Of a stretch of DNA of 64,000 nucleotides, positions 15,277 to 26,554 are shown in pieces. Source of the stretch: Parapusillimonas granuli (lineage in GTDB: Bacteria; Pseudomonadota; Gammaproteobacteria; Burkholderiales; Burkholderiaceae_B); assembly GCF_013416525.1 (NCBI RefSeq), contig NZ_JACCEM010000007.1, positions 124,001-188,000 of the forward strand. Direction: 5' to 3'. Each line of letters begins with the position of its first letter. The stretch's first letter is position 1. The translations under genes were made by a program, and so were the position numbers. Under the pieces are notes generated by a model. It was not told the DNA's origin, searched no databases, and was given only the letters and a program-made list of their open reading frames with translations.

Positions 15277-16938
15277 ATGTCCAGCATCTTCGACCGCGAC
15301 CTGCCGCAGACTCCGGCAAACCACGCAGCGATCACCCCGCTGTCCTTCATCGAGCGCTCGGCTTCCGTGTATCCGGACCGCACGGCGGTCATCCACGGTT
15401 CCGGGCCGCAGGCGCTGCGCCTGACCTGGTCGCAGCTGTACGCCCGCTGCAGGCGCCTGGCGAGCGCCCTGGCCCGGCACGGAATCGGCAAGGGCAGCAC
15501 GGTGGCGGTGATGCTGCCCAATACGCCGCCCATGGTCGAGGCCCACTTCGGCGTACCGATGGCGGGGGCGGTCCTCAACGCCATCAATACCCGGCTGGAT
15601 CCCGCCACGGTCGCTTACATGCTGGACCACGGCGAAGCAAGCCTGGTCATCGTCGACTCCGAATTCGCACCCGTCGTCAAGAAAGCGCTCGAACTGCGGC
15701 AGTCCGGCAGGCCGATCATGGTCGTCGATGCCGTCGACCCCCTGTACACCGGCGCCAACCAGCCCATGGGCGAACTCGACTACGAAGCCCTGCTGTCCCA
15801 GGGCGATCCGGAATACGAATGGGCGCTGCCCGCCGACGAATGGGACGCCATCGCGCTGAACTACACCAGCGGCACCACCGGCAATCCGAAAGGCGTGGTC
15901 TACCACCACCGCGGCGCGGCGGTCGCCGCCATATCGAACATCCTCGAATGGGACATGCCCAAGCATGCCGTGTATCTCTGGACCCTGCCCATGTTCCATT
16001 GCAATGGCTGGTGCTTCCCATGGGCGATCGCGGCCCGGGCGGGCGTCAACGTCTGCCTGCGCCGGGTCGAGGCGCAGGCGATATTCGACGCCATCCGCGA
16101 ACACGGCGTCGATCATTATTGCGGCGCGCCCATCGTGCACAGCATGCTGGTCAATGCGCCCCAGTCCATGAAGGAAGGCCTGCCCACCGGCGTCAAGGCC
16201 ATGGTGGCGGGCGCGGCGCCGCCCGCGTCCATGATCGAAGGCATGGAGCGCATGGGCTTCGACCTGCTGCACGTCTATGGCCTGACCGAAGTCTACGGCC
16301 CGGCCACCGTTTGCGCCAAGCACGACGACTGGAACGAGCTCGACATCGGCGAACGCGCCCGCCTGAATGCGCGCCAGGGCGTCGCCTACCATCTCGAACG
16401 GGGCATCGCCGTCATGGATCCGGAAACGATGCAGCCCGTGCCGGCCGACGGCCAGACCATGGGCGAGATCATGTTCCGCGGCAACATCGCCATGAAGGGC
16501 TATCTGAAGAACCCGAAGGCCACGCAAGAGGCGCTGGCCGGCGGCTGGTTCCACAGCGGGGACCTGGCCGTGATGGACCCCGACGGCTATGTGAAGATCA
16601 AGGACCGCAGCAAGGACATCATCATTTCCGGCGGCGAGAACATCTCGTCGATCGAGGTCGAGGACATCCTCTATCGCCACCCGGACGTCCTGGCCGCCGC
16701 CGTGGTGGCGCGCCCCGACGAGCGCTGGGGCGAAACGCCCTGCGCGTTCATCGAGCTCAAGGAGGGCGCGCGCGCCACCTCCGATGCCATCATCGAGCAT
16801 TGCAAGAAGCACATGGCGGGCTTCAAGGTGCCGCGCACGGTGGTCTTCTGCGAGCTGCCCAAGACGTCCACGGGCAAGATCCAGAAATTCGAGCTGCGCA
16901 AGCTGGCGGAAACGCTGGAGCCGGCCGGCGCGGCTTGA
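15277..16938 (+). CDS. AMP-forming acyl-CoA synthetase
   Basis: This 553-residue adenylate-forming enzyme activates a carboxylic acid with ATP and couples it to coenzyme A. Start ATG 15277 follows CCAGGAG; a GTG at 15217 is unlikely. Motifs: YTSGTTGNPKGVV (P-loop, about residues 193-205), YGLTEVYGPATV (about 331), GWFHSGDLAVMDPDGY (about 425), KDRSKDIIISGGENI (hinge) and the C-terminal lysine motif KTSTGKIQKFELR (about 530). Overall length and sequence match the medium-chain/3-methylmercaptopropionyl-CoA ligase group (DmdB-like) often annotated simply as acyl-CoA synthetase. The substrate cannot be told from sequence. It is a monocistronic-looking gene between lrgB and yajQ. Confidence 0.88.
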   Translation: MSSIFDRDLPQTPANHAAITPLSFIERSASVYPDRTAVIHGSGPQALRLTWSQLYARCRRLASALARHGIGKGSTVAVMLPNTPPMVEAHFGVPMAGAVLNAINTRLDPATVAYMLDHGEASLVIVDSEFAPVVKKALELRQSGRPIMVVDAVDPLYTGANQPMGELDYEALLSQGDPEYEWALPADEWDAIALNYTSGTTGNPKGVVYHHRGAAVAAISNILEWDMPKHAVYLWTLPMFHCNGWCFPWAIAARAGVNVCLRRVEAQAIFDAIREHGVDHYCGAPIVHSMLVNAPQSMKEGLPTGVKAMVAGAAPPASMIEGMERMGFDLLHVYGLTEVYGPATVCAKHDDWNELDIGERARLNARQGVAYHLERGIAVMDPETMQPVPADGQTMGEIMFRGNIAMKGYLKNPKATQEALAGGWFHSGDLAVMDPDGYVKIKDRSKDIIISGGENISSIEVEDILYRHPDVLAAAVVARPDERWGETPCAFIELKEGARATSDAIIEHCKKHMAGFKVPRTVVFCELPKTSTGKIQKFELRKLAETLEPAGAA

Positions 16939-17043
16939 TCCGCTTGCGCGCGGGCCCGCATGGGCGGAGGCGCAAGCGCGCCGCGGCGCCGGGCGCCGGG
17001 GTAAACTCGGCCTTCTTCGTTCAAGTATTCAAGGATTCGTTGT

Positions 17044-17526
17044 ATGCCTTCGTTTGATGTGGTCTCCGAAGTAGACAAGCATGAGTTGAGCAATGCCGTT
17101 GACCAGGCCAATCGCGAGCTGTCGACGCGCTTCGATTTCAAGGGCGTGAACGCGGCTTTCGAGCTGGAGGGCTATGTGGTGACGCAGTCGGCGCCCAGCG
17201 TGTTCCAATTGAACCAGATGCTGGATATCTTGCGCGGGCGCCTGTCGGCGCGGGGCATCGATGTGCGCTGCCTCGATGTCGGCGAACCGCTCGAGAACGT
17301 CTCCGGCGCCCGGCGCAAGGTGACTGTCAAGCAGGGGCTGGAACAAGCGGTTTCCAAGAAGCTGATCGCCGAGATGAAGGCGGCGAAGCTGAAGGTCGAG
17401 GCGCAGATCAACGGCGACAAGCTGCGGGTCAGCGGCAAAAAGCGGGACGACCTGCAGGCCGCGATCGCTTTGCTGAAGAAGGCCGACGTCGATCTGCCCC
17501 TGCAGTTCAACAACTTCCGGGACTGA
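17044..17526 (+). CDS. yajQ: YajQ-family nucleotide/c-di-GMP-binding protein
   Basis: This 160-residue cytosolic protein is full length for YajQ. It has the two-ferredoxin-like-domain pattern: MPSFDVVSEVDKHELSNAVDQ at the N-terminus, STRFDFKG, and the C-terminal VRVSGKKRDDLQ-type block (KLRVSGKKRDDLQAAIALLK) ending LPLQFNNFRD. Xanthomonas relatives bind cyclic di-GMP and modulate a transcription factor; in other species the role is less clear. Start ATG 17044 has AAGGAT upstream. It is a single gene, convergent with the ABC exporter pair 51 nt away. Confidence 0.92.
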   Translation: MPSFDVVSEVDKHELSNAVDQANRELSTRFDFKGVNAAFELEGYVVTQSAPSVFQLNQMLDILRGRLSARGIDVRCLDVGEPLENVSGARRKVTVKQGLEQAVSKKLIAEMKAAKLKVEAQINGDKLRVSGKKRDDLQAAIALLKKADVDLPLQFNNFRD

Positions 17527-17577
17527 GGCCGGTTCCGTTCCGCTGCGCCGGCCCGCCGATGGCGGCTCCGGCGGCGC

Positions 17578-18339
17578 CTACCTCTTGAGCTTGTACCCGG
17601 TCTTGAAGATCCACCCGACGACCGCCAGGCACAGGGCCAGGAACACCAAAGTCATCGCCAGGCTGGTGTAGATGCTGACGTCGGCGACGCCGTAGAAGCT
17701 CCAGCGAAAGCCGCTGATCAGGTACACCACCGGGTTGAACAGGGTCACCGTCTGCCAGATGGGCGGCAGCATGTTGATGGAATAGAAGCTGCCGCCAAGA
17801 AAGGCCAGCGGCGTGACGATCAGCAGCGGGACCAGCTGCAGCTTCTCGAAGCCGTCGGCCCAGATCCCGATGATGAAGCCGAACAGGCTGAACGTGACGG
17901 CGGTCAGGATCATGAAGGTGATCATCCAGACCGGATGGTCGATGCGCAGCGGAACGAAGAAGGCGGCGGTGGCCAGGATGATGAGCGCCAGGACGACCGA
18001 TTTGGTCGCGGCGGCGCCGACGTAGCTCAGCGTGATCTCCAGGTACGACACCGGCGCGGACAGCACTTCATAGATGGTGCCGGTGAATTTCGGGAAGTAA
18101 ATGCCGAATGAGGCGTTGGAAATGCTTTGCGTGAGCAGCGACAGCATGATCAGGCCCGGCACGATGAAGGCGCCGTAGCTGATGCCGTCTATTTCGGTGA
18201 TCCGGTTGCCGATGGCGCCGCCGAACACGACGAAGTACAGGGACGTGGAAATGACGGGGGCCACCAGGCTTTGGAGCAGGGTGCGCCACGCCCGGGCCAT
18301 TTCGAACATATAGATCGCGCGGATGGCGTGCAGATTCAT
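17578..18339 (-). CDS. yadH: ABC-2-type exporter permease (YadH-like)
   Basis: This 253-residue protein has six predicted membrane helices and the ABC-2 permease pattern: an amphipathic N-terminal segment, [36 protein letters not shown] and, near the end, [20 protein letters not shown] with [17 protein letters not shown]. Length and sequence fit YadH of E. coli. Start ATG 18339 overlaps the ATPase stop as ATGA. With the ATPase it forms an exporter of unknown substrate; the E. coli homologue has no firm physiological role. Confidence 0.85.
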   Translation of the reverse strand: MNLHAIRAIYMFEMARAWRTLLQSLVAPVISTSLYFVVFGGAIGNRITEIDGISYGAFIVPGLIMLSLLTQSISNASFGIYFPKFTGTIYEVLSAPVSYLEITLSYVGAAATKSVVLALIILATAAFFVPLRIDHPVWMITFMILTAVTFSLFGFIIGIWADGFEKLQLVPLLIVTPLAFLGGSFYSINMLPPIWQTVTLFNPVVYLISGFRWSFYGVADVSIYTSLAMTLVFLALCLAVVGWIFKTGYKLKR

Positions 18340-19262
18340 TTTGCTTCTCGTACCAGCTTCACGAAGATTTCTTCCAGGGAGCTTTGTTTGGTGTGCAGGT
18401 CGCGGAACTGGATGCCGCTGTGCGCGAGCGCGCTGAACAGCCCGGCGATGTTGTGGTCGCCTCGCTGGATGTCGTAGGTGTACACGATTTCGGTGCCGCC
18501 GGCGCCCAGCTTCAAGCGGTAGGGCGCCAGGGCCTCGGGCAGGCTTTCCAGGGGATGCTGCAATTCCAGGGTGAGCTGTTTCTCGCCCAGCTTGCGCATG
18601 AGCTCCGCCTTTTTCTCCACCAGCACGATTTCCCCATTGTTGATGACGCCGACCCGGTCCGCCATTTCCTCGGCTTCTTCGATGTAGTGGGTGGTCAGGA
18701 TGATGGTGACGCCGGTGTCGCGCAGCGAGCGCACGACCTGCCACATTTCCTTGCGCAGCGAGACGTCGACGCCCGCCGTGGGCTCGTCCAGGAACAGGAT
18801 GCGGGGCTCGTGCGCCAGGGCCTTGGCGATCAGCACGCGGCGCTTCATGCCGCCCGACAGCGTCATGAGCTTGTTGTCCTTCTTGTTCCACAGCGAAAGG
18901 GCCTTCAGCACTTTTTCGATGTGCGCGGCATTGGGCGGTTTGCCGAACAGCCCGCGGCTGAAGCTCACGGTGGCCCAGACGGTTTCAAAGGCGTCGGTGG
19001 TCAATTCCTGCGGCACTAGGCCGATCAGCGAGCGCGCCCGCCGATATTCCGTGATGATGTCGTGGCCGTCGGCCAGCACCGTGCCCGAGGTCGGCCGGGC
19101 CAGGCCGCAGATGATGCTGATGAGGGTGGTCTTTCCGGCGCCGTTGGGGCCGAGGAGGGCGAAGATTTCCCCGCGCTCGATGTCCAGGTTGATGTTCTTA
19201 AGGGCTTGCAGCCCGGTGGGGTAGGTCTTGGAAAGCTTGTTTACGGAAATGATGGGTGGCAT
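18336..19262 (-). CDS. yadG: ABC exporter ATPase (YadG-like)
   Basis: This 308-residue nucleotide-binding protein is the same length as E. coli YadG. Visible motifs: Walker [10 protein letters not shown] (about residue 38), Q-loop VPQE, signature LSGGMKRR, Walker [13 protein letters not shown] and switch His in [11 protein letters not shown]-terminal domain of about 80 residues ends [15 protein letters not shown], typical of ABC-2 exporters. I choose ATG 19262 because GGGAAATC lies just upstream; an in-frame start at 19289 lacks one. It is translationally coupled to the permease gene. It is divergent from the hydrate-repair gene with only 36 bp between starts, so the two promoters must overlap or lie inside the genes. 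Confidence 0.88.
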   Translation of the reverse strand: MPPIISVNKLSKTYPTGLQALKNINLDIERGEIFALLGPNGAGKTTLISIICGLARPTSGTVLADGHDIITEYRRARSLIGLVPQELTTDAFETVWATVSFSRGLFGKPPNAAHIEKVLKALSLWNKKDNKLMTLSGGMKRRVLIAKALAHEPRILFLDEPTAGVDVSLRKEMWQVVRSLRDTGVTIILTTHYIEEAEEMADRVGVINNGEIVLVEKKAELMRKLGEKQLTLELQHPLESLPEALAPYRLKLGAGGTEIVYTYDIQRGDHNIAGLFSALAHSGIQFRDLHTKQSSLEEIFVKLVREAK

Positions 19263-19298
19263 GGTGATTTCCCGACTGCTCTGTTGCACAATAACATA

Positions 19299-20783
19299 AT
19301 GACCATGACTTTATTCGAACGGGGCTGCGCGCTGCTGACGCCCGACCAGATGCGGCTCGCGGACCGGCTGGCCATCGAGGGCGGGGTGGACGGCGTTGCG
19401 CTGATGGAGGCGGCGGGGGCCGCCGTTGCCAATGCGGTGGCCGGGCGCTGGCGCAAATGTCCCGTGCTGGTGCTTTGCGGCCCCGGCAACAACGGGGGCG
19501 ACGGTTTCGTCGCGGCGCGCCATCTCGCCCTGGCCGGCTGGCCGGTGCGTGTCGGCCTGCTCGGAGACCGGCGGCGGCTGTCCGGCGACGCGGCCTACCA
19601 CGCCGCGCAATGGAAGGGCCCGGTCGAGCCGATCTCGGCCGGCATGCTGGACGGCGCGAAATTGATCATCGACGCCCTGTTCGGCGCCGGCATCAGCCGC
19701 CCGCTGGACGGCGCGGCCGCCGAGGTGCTGGCCGCTGCGGGTGCGCGCGGGCTGCCGCTGTGCGCGGTCGACGTGCCCAGCGGGCTGGACGGCGCCGGCG
19801 GCGAGGTCCTGGGCATGGCGCCCCGCGCCGACCTCACGGTGACTTTTTTCCGCCCCAAGCCGGGGCATCTGCTGATGCCGGGCAGGGCATTGTGCGGCGA
19901 ACTCGTCGTGGCCGATATCGGCATCCCCGACAAAGTCCTCGACACCGTCCTGCCCGACACCTTCCGCAACCGGCCGGCGCTATGGGCCGGCCATTATCCC
20001 TGGCCGGCGGTGGACGGCCACAAGTACCAGCGCGGCCATGCGCTGGTGGTGGGCGGCCAGCTCATGACGGGCGCGGCCAGGCTCGCGGCCCGCGCGGCGG
20101 CCAGGGTGGGCGCCGGGCTGGTGACGATCGCGGCGCCCGCGGCGGTGTGGCCCATTTATGCCGGCGCTTCGCTCAGCATCATGGTGCAGGCGATACGCGA
20201 ATCCGGCGCGCTCGAAGACATTTTGTCCGACCCGCGCAAGAACGCCATCGTGGTGGGGCCGGGCGCCGGCGTGTCGGACATCACCCGCAAGCACGCCTTG
20301 CAGGCGCTGGCCAGCAAGCGCGCCGTCGTGCTCGACGCCGATGCGATCAGCGTGTTCGGGTCGGATCCCGAAGCCCTGTACCAGGCCATCGCGGGCCCCT
20401 GCGTGCTGACGCCGCACGAAGGCGAATTCAACCGGATCTTCGCCACGCGCGGCGACAAGCTGGAACGCGCCCGCAGGGCGGCGGTGCAGAGCGGGGCGGT
20501 GGTGGTGCTGAAAGGCCCGGACACGGTGATCGCCGCGCCCGACGGCCGGGCCGTGATCAATGACAACGCGCCGCCCGAACTGGCCACCGGCGGCACCGGC
20601 GACGTGCTGTCCGGCTTCATCGCCGGCCTGATGGCGCAAGGCATGGAGGCCTTTCTCGCGGCCGCGGCGGCGGTCTGGCTGCACGGCGAGGCGGCCCGGC
20701 GCTTCGGGCCGGGGCTGGTGTCCGAAGACCTTCCCGAATGCCTGCCCCGGGTGCTGCGCCGGTTGAAGGGATCAATGCGATAG
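19299..20783 (+). CDS. nnr: Bifunctional NAD(P)H-hydrate epimerase/dehydratase
   Basis: This 494-residue enzyme repairs hydrated NADH and NADPH. The N-terminal NnrE epimerase domain (about 1-215) carries [18 protein letters not shown] and IIDALFGAG. The C-terminal NnrD ADP-dependent dehydratase domain (about 235-490, ribokinase-like) carries [34 protein letters not shown] and [15 protein letters not shown]. The fusion is the usual proteobacterial arrangement. ATG 19299 is chosen; ATG 19305 in the same frame is equally possible. Its start region lies in a 36-bp divergent gap, and the final 12 nt overlap the convergent usp gene. Confidence 0.93.
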   Translation: MTMTLFERGCALLTPDQMRLADRLAIEGGVDGVALMEAAGAAVANAVAGRWRKCPVLVLCGPGNNGGDGFVAARHLALAGWPVRVGLLGDRRRLSGDAAYHAAQWKGPVEPISAGMLDGAKLIIDALFGAGISRPLDGAAAEVLAAAGARGLPLCAVDVPSGLDGAGGEVLGMAPRADLTVTFFRPKPGHLLMPGRALCGELVVADIGIPDKVLDTVLPDTFRNRPALWAGHYPWPAVDGHKYQRGHALVVGGQLMTGAARLAARAAARVGAGLVTIAAPAAVWPIYAGASLSIMVQAIRESGALEDILSDPRKNAIVVGPGAGVSDITRKHALQALASKRAVVLDADAISVFGSDPEALYQAIAGPCVLTPHEGEFNRIFATRGDKLERARRAAVQSGAVVVLKGPDTVIAAPDGRAVINDNAPPELATGGTGDVLSGFIAGLMAQGMEAFLAAAAAVWLHGEAARRFGPGLVSEDLPECLPRVLRRLKGSMR

Positions 20784-21602
20784 CAGGACCGGCACGGTCA
20801 TGGAGCCGAGCAGCACTTCGGAAGCGCCGCCCATGATCCAGCGGCGCATGCGGCTGTGGCCGTACGCGCCCATGACGATCAGGTCGCTGCCATGGTCGGT
20901 GGCCGCATTGAGGATGACGTTCCCCACGCCTATGCCTTCGCTTTTCTTGATGGTTTCCTGGGGCTTGGGGTAGCCGCGCGCCGCGCAGAACGCCGCGAAA
21001 TCGCCGGCCTGGATATCGTTGTAGCGCAGGTCGGCGGGGTCGTGGTCTATGCTCAGCACCACGAGTTCCGAGCATGACGCGAGAAAGGGGGCGGCGTCCG
21101 CAAACGCGCGCGCGGCCTCGCGCCGGTGATCCCAGCAGAACAGGACGCGTTTGCCGATGCTGGAAATGTCGCCCGCCGCGGGTATCATCAGCACGGGGCG
21201 GCCGGCCGCCATGATGACGGCTTCAGGCAAAGAGGCGTTGAATTCGTTCACCGCTTCCTTGCCCACCTTGCTCATGACCAGCAGGTCGCAGTAGCGCGCA
21301 TGGAGCGCCAGGGATTCTTCCGCCGGCCCGCGCGGCGCGCGCCACTGGGACTTGACGCCGGCCTTTTCCGTTTTCTCGGTGAAGAGCGCCTTGACTTCCG
21401 CCTGTACCTCGGCCTCGCGCTCGCGCAGCATTTTCGTCAGCGACGACGGGATGACCGGATCGTCGTAGCCCAGGGCCGACGGCCCGGCGGGATAAACGCC
21501 CACGAGTTCGGCGTTGCTCTGGCCGGCGAGCTTGATGGCGGCGTCCAGGCGCCGGGCAAGGCCGGCGTCTTTACTGAGGTGGATGGCGATACGTCCAAGC
21601 AT
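20772..21602 (-). CDS. Tandem universal stress protein
   Basis: This 276-residue cytoplasmic protein contains two UspA domains. The first (about 1-140) begins MLGRIAIHLSKD and ends with PEAVIMAAGRPVLMIP. The second (about 150-276) begins GKRVLFCWDHRREAARA and contains DLIVMGAYGHSRMRRWIMGG with a final VPVLLSH, matching the ATP-binding G-x2-G-x9-G(S/T) type loop, although the tail here reads GGASEV. The first domain lacks a clear glycine loop, so perhaps only the second binds nucleotide. An AGGAG precedes the start. It is monocistronic; its 3' end overlaps the hydrate-repair gene. Confidence 0.9.
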   Translation of the reverse strand: MLGRIAIHLSKDAGLARRLDAAIKLAGQSNAELVGVYPAGPSALGYDDPVIPSSLTKMLREREAEVQAEVKALFTEKTEKAGVKSQWRAPRGPAEESLALHARYCDLLVMSKVGKEAVNEFNASLPEAVIMAAGRPVLMIPAAGDISSIGKRVLFCWDHRREAARAFADAAPFLASCSELVVLSIDHDPADLRYNDIQAGDFAAFCAARGYPKPQETIKKSEGIGVGNVILNAATDHGSDLIVMGAYGHSRMRRWIMGGASEVLLGSMTVPVLLSH

Positions 21603-21842
21603 GAGAGAATCTCCTGGTTTGAGTTGAACGAGGTCCTGCTTTGTGATGAGCCTTCGCTCCCGCGTTCATCATACTCGCCGAGCCGTCGTTTGGCATAGAA
21701 ATGGCTTCTCGCGAGCCCTGACCTATGTCAATGTTCTCGGAGCCGATCCAGGCACGCTACACTTTCGCTTTTGAACAAACGGCCGGAATGCGCGGCGCCC
21801 GGCGCATGCCCGCGCGCCTCGCCCGGAAGGGTTCTACATACG

Positions 21843-22691
21843 ATGTCCGACGTCATTGCACTGGTTTTCGATTTCGACGATACCCTGGCCCCCGACAGCA
21901 CGTCCGGTTTCCTCAGTGAAATCGGCGTCGACGTGGAGGAGTTCTGGTCGCGCAAGGTCGACCCCTTGCTGTTCGAGCATGACTGGGATCCGGTGCCGGC
22001 CTTCCTGTATCAGCTGATCGAGCTCTCCCGCTCCGGCCGGCATGGCGCCATCACGCGCGAGCGCCTGGAGGCGTGGGGCCGGCGCCTGCCGCTGCACAGC
22101 GGCGTCGAGACCCTGTTCCAGCGCCTGCGCGCGCAGGTCGAGCGCGAGCACCCCCAGATACGGCTGGAGTTCTACCTGATCAGCAGCGGCATAGGCGACG
22201 TCCTGCGCAATACGTCCATCGCCGGCGAATTCACCGACATCTGGGCGTCGGAATTCATCTACGACGAAGCGGGCGGCATCGCGTTCCCCAAGCGGGTGGT
22301 GAGCTTCACCGACAAGACGCGCTACCTGTTCCATATCCAGAAAGGCATCATCGGCGCATCCTCCCGCAACAAACCGTTCGAAGTCAACCGCAAAATCGCT
22401 TCAGAGCGCTTGCGCGTGCCCTTCGAGCAGATGATTTTCGTGGGCGACGGCTATACCGACATTCCGTGCTTTTCACTGATCCGCCGTTCGGGCGGCGTGG
22501 CGTTCGGCGTCTGGGATCCCAGGCACCGGCACAAGCGCAGCCGGGCGTGGGGCTTCATCCAGGAAGGCCGCGTCTCCAACCTGAACCAGGCGCGCTACGA
22601 CGACGAGGCCGAGCTGTACCAATGGCTGGAAGAAGCCGTCGAAAGCCTGGCCGGCCGCATCGCGCTCAAGAACCGGACCTACCGTGGCTGA
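21843..22691 (+). CDS. HAD-superfamily hydrolase (phosphatase-like)
   Basis: This 282-residue protein has the four HAD motifs. Motif I is FDFDDTLAP (nucleophile Asp10, acid Asp12), motif II is YLISSG, motif III is a Lys near NKPFEVNRKIA, and motif IV is FVGDGYTDIPCFSL. A helical cap of about 100 residues lies between I and II. The layout resembles phosphoserine-phosphatase-like members, but the substrate is unknown. Start ATG 21843 follows GAAGGG; the longer in-frame start at 21771 would enter a region without coding character. It overlaps tadA by 8 nt, so the two are cotranscribed. The 240-base gap to the divergent usp gene shows no gene, only a poor -10-like TACACT near 21759. Confidence 0.85.
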   Translation: MSDVIALVFDFDDTLAPDSTSGFLSEIGVDVEEFWSRKVDPLLFEHDWDPVPAFLYQLIELSRSGRHGAITRERLEAWGRRLPLHSGVETLFQRLRAQVEREHPQIRLEFYLISSGIGDVLRNTSIAGEFTDIWASEFIYDEAGGIAFPKRVVSFTDKTRYLFHIQKGIIGASSRNKPFEVNRKIASERLRVPFEQMIFVGDGYTDIPCFSLIRRSGGVAFGVWDPRHRHKRSRAWGFIQEGRVSNLNQARYDDEAELYQWLEEAVESLAGRIALKNRTYRG

Positions 22692-23211
22692 GCACGCATC
22701 GCCCATCGTGCCGGGCCTCCGGGCCGAGCCGGAATTCCGGGACGCCGACGTCGCGGCCATGCGGCTGGCGCTGGAGCAGGCCGCGCTGGCGCGCGCGGCG
22801 GGCGAGGTGCCCGTGGGCGCAGTTCTGGTCGACGCGCAAGGCGGCATCTTGGGCGCCGGATTCAACCGCACGATCACCGACCGCGACCCCACCTGCCATG
22901 CGGAGATCGTGGCCTTGCGGCAGGCCTGCGCCGCCGTGGGCAACTATCGCCTGCCGGGTGCGCGCCTGTACGTCACCCTGGAACCCTGCGCGATGTGCGT
23001 GGGCGCGCTGCTGCACGCGCGGCTCGCCCAGGTGATCTACGGCGCGGCCGACCCCAAGACCGGCGCCTGCGGCGGCGTGCTCGACCTGCCCGCCATCGGG
23101 CGGTTGAATCACCAGACCGAGTTCCAGGGGGGGCTGCTGGCCGACGACTGCGGTGAAATCCTGCGGGCGTTTTTCCGGGAACGCCGCCGCGCGCAGAAAC
23201 CGGCGGGCTAG
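22684..23211 (+). CDS. tadA: tRNA-specific adenosine-34 deaminase
   Basis: This 175-residue zinc enzyme converts adenosine to inosine at the wobble base of tRNA-Arg(ACG). The deaminase core shows His72-Ala-Glu74 (catalytic Glu and zinc His) and PCAMC at 101-105 (the two zinc Cys), plus GEVPVGAVLVD and the ACGGVLDL loop that recognises RNA. Start is GTG 22684, inside the end of the HAD gene (8-nt overlap). An N-terminal extension of about 20 residues precedes the usual start of the fold. It is essential in most bacteria. Confidence 0.95.
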   Translation: MAEHASPIVPGLRAEPEFRDADVAAMRLALEQAALARAAGEVPVGAVLVDAQGGILGAGFNRTITDRDPTCHAEIVALRQACAAVGNYRLPGARLYVTLEPCAMCVGALLHARLAQVIYGAADPKTGACGGVLDLPAIGRLNHQTEFQGGLLADDCGEILRAFFRERRRAQKPAG

Positions 23212-23261
23212 GGCCGGCGCCGCCTGGCTGATAGCGTCAACAGGCCTTGGGACACCATGTT

Positions 23262-23285
23262 TGCGGCGCATGCCGCATGTATACT
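23262..23285 (+). promoter_or_regulatory. Candidate ldcA promoter with overlapping inverted repeat
   Basis: TATACT at 23280-23285 is a good -10 hexamer. Just before it, TGCGGC (23262-23267) and GCCGCA (23272-23277) form a 6-bp inverted repeat with a 4-nt centre in the position of the spacer. No clear -35 exists. It could be a repressor or activator site, or only GC-rich symmetry. Confidence 0.35.
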
Positions 23286-23332
23286 TATGGGCGCGAATTT
23301 CACCAACGCCTTATGCACCCGAAGGAAACAGC

Positions 23333-24280
23333 ATGAACCACGCCGGCCACGAGCACGGTCCGGAATGCGCTTGCGGCCATCATCATGCCGCGCCGGCCGG
23401 CATCTACCTGATCTCGCCTTCCAGCGCGGTGCCGGATCCGGCCGCGCTGGCGCTGGCTCGCGAGCGCCTGGCCGGCATCGGTTTCAAGACCACGGTCGAC
23501 CGCACGGCGCTGGCCGTGCACGAGCGCTTCGCGGGCACCGACAAGCAGCGCCTGGCGTCCATCCGGCGCGCGCTGAAGCAGAAGCACCCCATCGTCATGG
23601 CCACGCGCGGCGGATACGGCCTGAGCCGCCTGTTGCCCTGCATAGACTGGCAGGCGGTGGCCGACAGCGGCAAGGTGTTCGTCGGCCAAAGCGATTTCAC
23701 CGCCTTCAGCCTGGCGCTGCTGGCCCGGACCGGCGCCCCCAGCTACGCGGGGCCCACGGCCGTGTTCGATTTCGGCGGCAAGAAGATGGACGACCTCACC
23801 GCCGACCTCTTCGCCGAAAGCATGCGCGGGGAACTGGACGTCCTCAGCTTCGAGTCCGAGGACTCCGACCGGGTGGACGCGCGGGGCGTGCTGTGGGGCG
23901 GCAACCTGGCCATGGTGTGTTCGCTGATCGGCACGCCGTACATGCCGGAGGTTCCGGGCGGCATCCTGTTTCTCGAGGACGTGGCCGAACACCCCTTTCG
24001 CGTCGAGCGCATGCTGACCCATCTGTGGCACGCGGGCATATTGTCCCGCCAGCGGGCGATCGTGCTGGGGCGCTTCACGGACTACCGCCTTGCGCCGCAT
24101 GACAATGGCTATGATTTTCCTTCCGTCCTGGCCTGGCTGCGGGCCCACGTCAAGGTGCCGGTGGTGACGGGGCTGCCGTATGGGCATGTGAAGGTGAAGG
24201 CGACGCTGCCCGTGGGGCGCAAGGTGGGGATCGCCACGGAGGCCGGCATGGCGCATTTGCTCCTTCAGGAGCACGTCTGA
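23333..24280 (+). CDS. ldcA: LD-carboxypeptidase (S66 family) with His/Cys-rich N-terminus
   Basis: This 315-residue serine peptidase removes the terminal D-Ala from murein tetrapeptides during cell-wall recycling, in the cytoplasm. Start ATG 23333 has GAAGGA upstream. Core motifs: YLISPSSAVPD, MATRGGYGLSRLLP, the nucleophile region VGQSDFTAF (Ser120), LWGGNLAMVCSLIGTPYMP, LFLEDVAE and the C-terminal GLPYGHVK with the catalytic His. The first 20 residues form an unusual tail with seven His and two Cys (HAGHEHGPECACGHHH), which could bind metal and is not part of the catalytic fold. No signal peptide is visible. It appears to be a single gene. Confidence 0.88.
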   Translation: MNHAGHEHGPECACGHHHAAPAGIYLISPSSAVPDPAALALARERLAGIGFKTTVDRTALAVHERFAGTDKQRLASIRRALKQKHPIVMATRGGYGLSRLLPCIDWQAVADSGKVFVGQSDFTAFSLALLARTGAPSYAGPTAVFDFGGKKMDDLTADLFAESMRGELDVLSFESEDSDRVDARGVLWGGNLAMVCSLIGTPYMPEVPGGILFLEDVAEHPFRVERMLTHLWHAGILSRQRAIVLGRFTDYRLAPHDNGYDFPSVLAWLRAHVKVPVVTGLPYGHVKVKATLPVGRKVGIATEAGMAHLLLQEHV

Positions 24281-24334
24281 CCGCGTCTTGTTAAAATGGC
24301 AGGTTATTTTGACCTCCTACGCGAAACCCATTCT

Positions 24335-25936
<1,602 letters not shown>

Positions 25937-25963
25937 GCCGCATCGGGCTCGAAAGGCGGGCGC

Positions 25964-26554
25964 ATGGCATATACCTTGACCGGGCGGGCGAGCTACCAGG
26001 AAGACATCAAGAAAAGCCGCTTCCTGGCCGTGGCCGGCCCGGTGCGCACGCCCGGGGAAGCCATGGCGTTCTTTGCCGCCCATGGCGTGGCGGACGCCAC
26101 GCACAATTGCTGGGCGTATCGGGTGGGAAGCGAATACCGCTACAGCGACGACGGCGAGCCCGGCGGCACGGCGGGCCGCCCCATTCTGCAGGCGATAGAA
26201 GGGCAGGGCTGCGACCGGGTCGCGGTATTGGTGGTGCGCTGGTTCGGCGGCATCAAGCTCGGGCCGGGCGGGCTCGTCCGGGCCTATGGGGGGACGGCCG
26301 CGCAGTGCCTGCGGCTGGCGGAGAAGGTCGAGATCGTCGAAGAGCTGGAGATCGACTGCGCTTGCGTTTTTTCCGACATGGCGCTGGTCCAGTCGCGTTT
26401 GGCGGCTATGGGGGCGCGGGTGCTGGACGAGGCGTTCGACGCCGGCGGCGTGCGCTGGCGCCTGGCCGTGCCCAAGGATAGAGCGGATGAATTGTCGCGG
26501 CTGTTTGCGGACATGACCCGGGGGCGGGGGCGCTGGGAAGTCGTGGGCGGCTAG
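25964..26554 (+). CDS. yigZ: YigZ/IMPACT-family protein
   Basis: This 196-residue protein has the UPF0029 N-terminal domain (about 1-125) with KKSRFLAVAGPV, DATHNCWAYRVG, YSDDGEPGGTAGRPIL and VLVVRWFGGIKLGPGGLVRAYG, followed by a small C-terminal ferredoxin-like domain. YigZ and the eukaryotic IMPACT proteins share this fold; the bacterial function is not settled. Start ATG 25964 is 27 nt after ybiT, so the two are probably cotranscribed, which fits a translation-related role. The last 4 nt overlap the convergent LysR gene. Confidence 0.9.
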   Translation: MAYTLTGRASYQEDIKKSRFLAVAGPVRTPGEAMAFFAAHGVADATHNCWAYRVGSEYRYSDDGEPGGTAGRPILQAIEGQGCDRVAVLVVRWFGGIKLGPGGLVRAYGGTAAQCLRLAEKVEIVEELEIDCACVFSDMALVQSRLAAMGARVLDEAFDAGGVRWRLAVPKDRADELSRLFADMTRGRGRWEVVGG

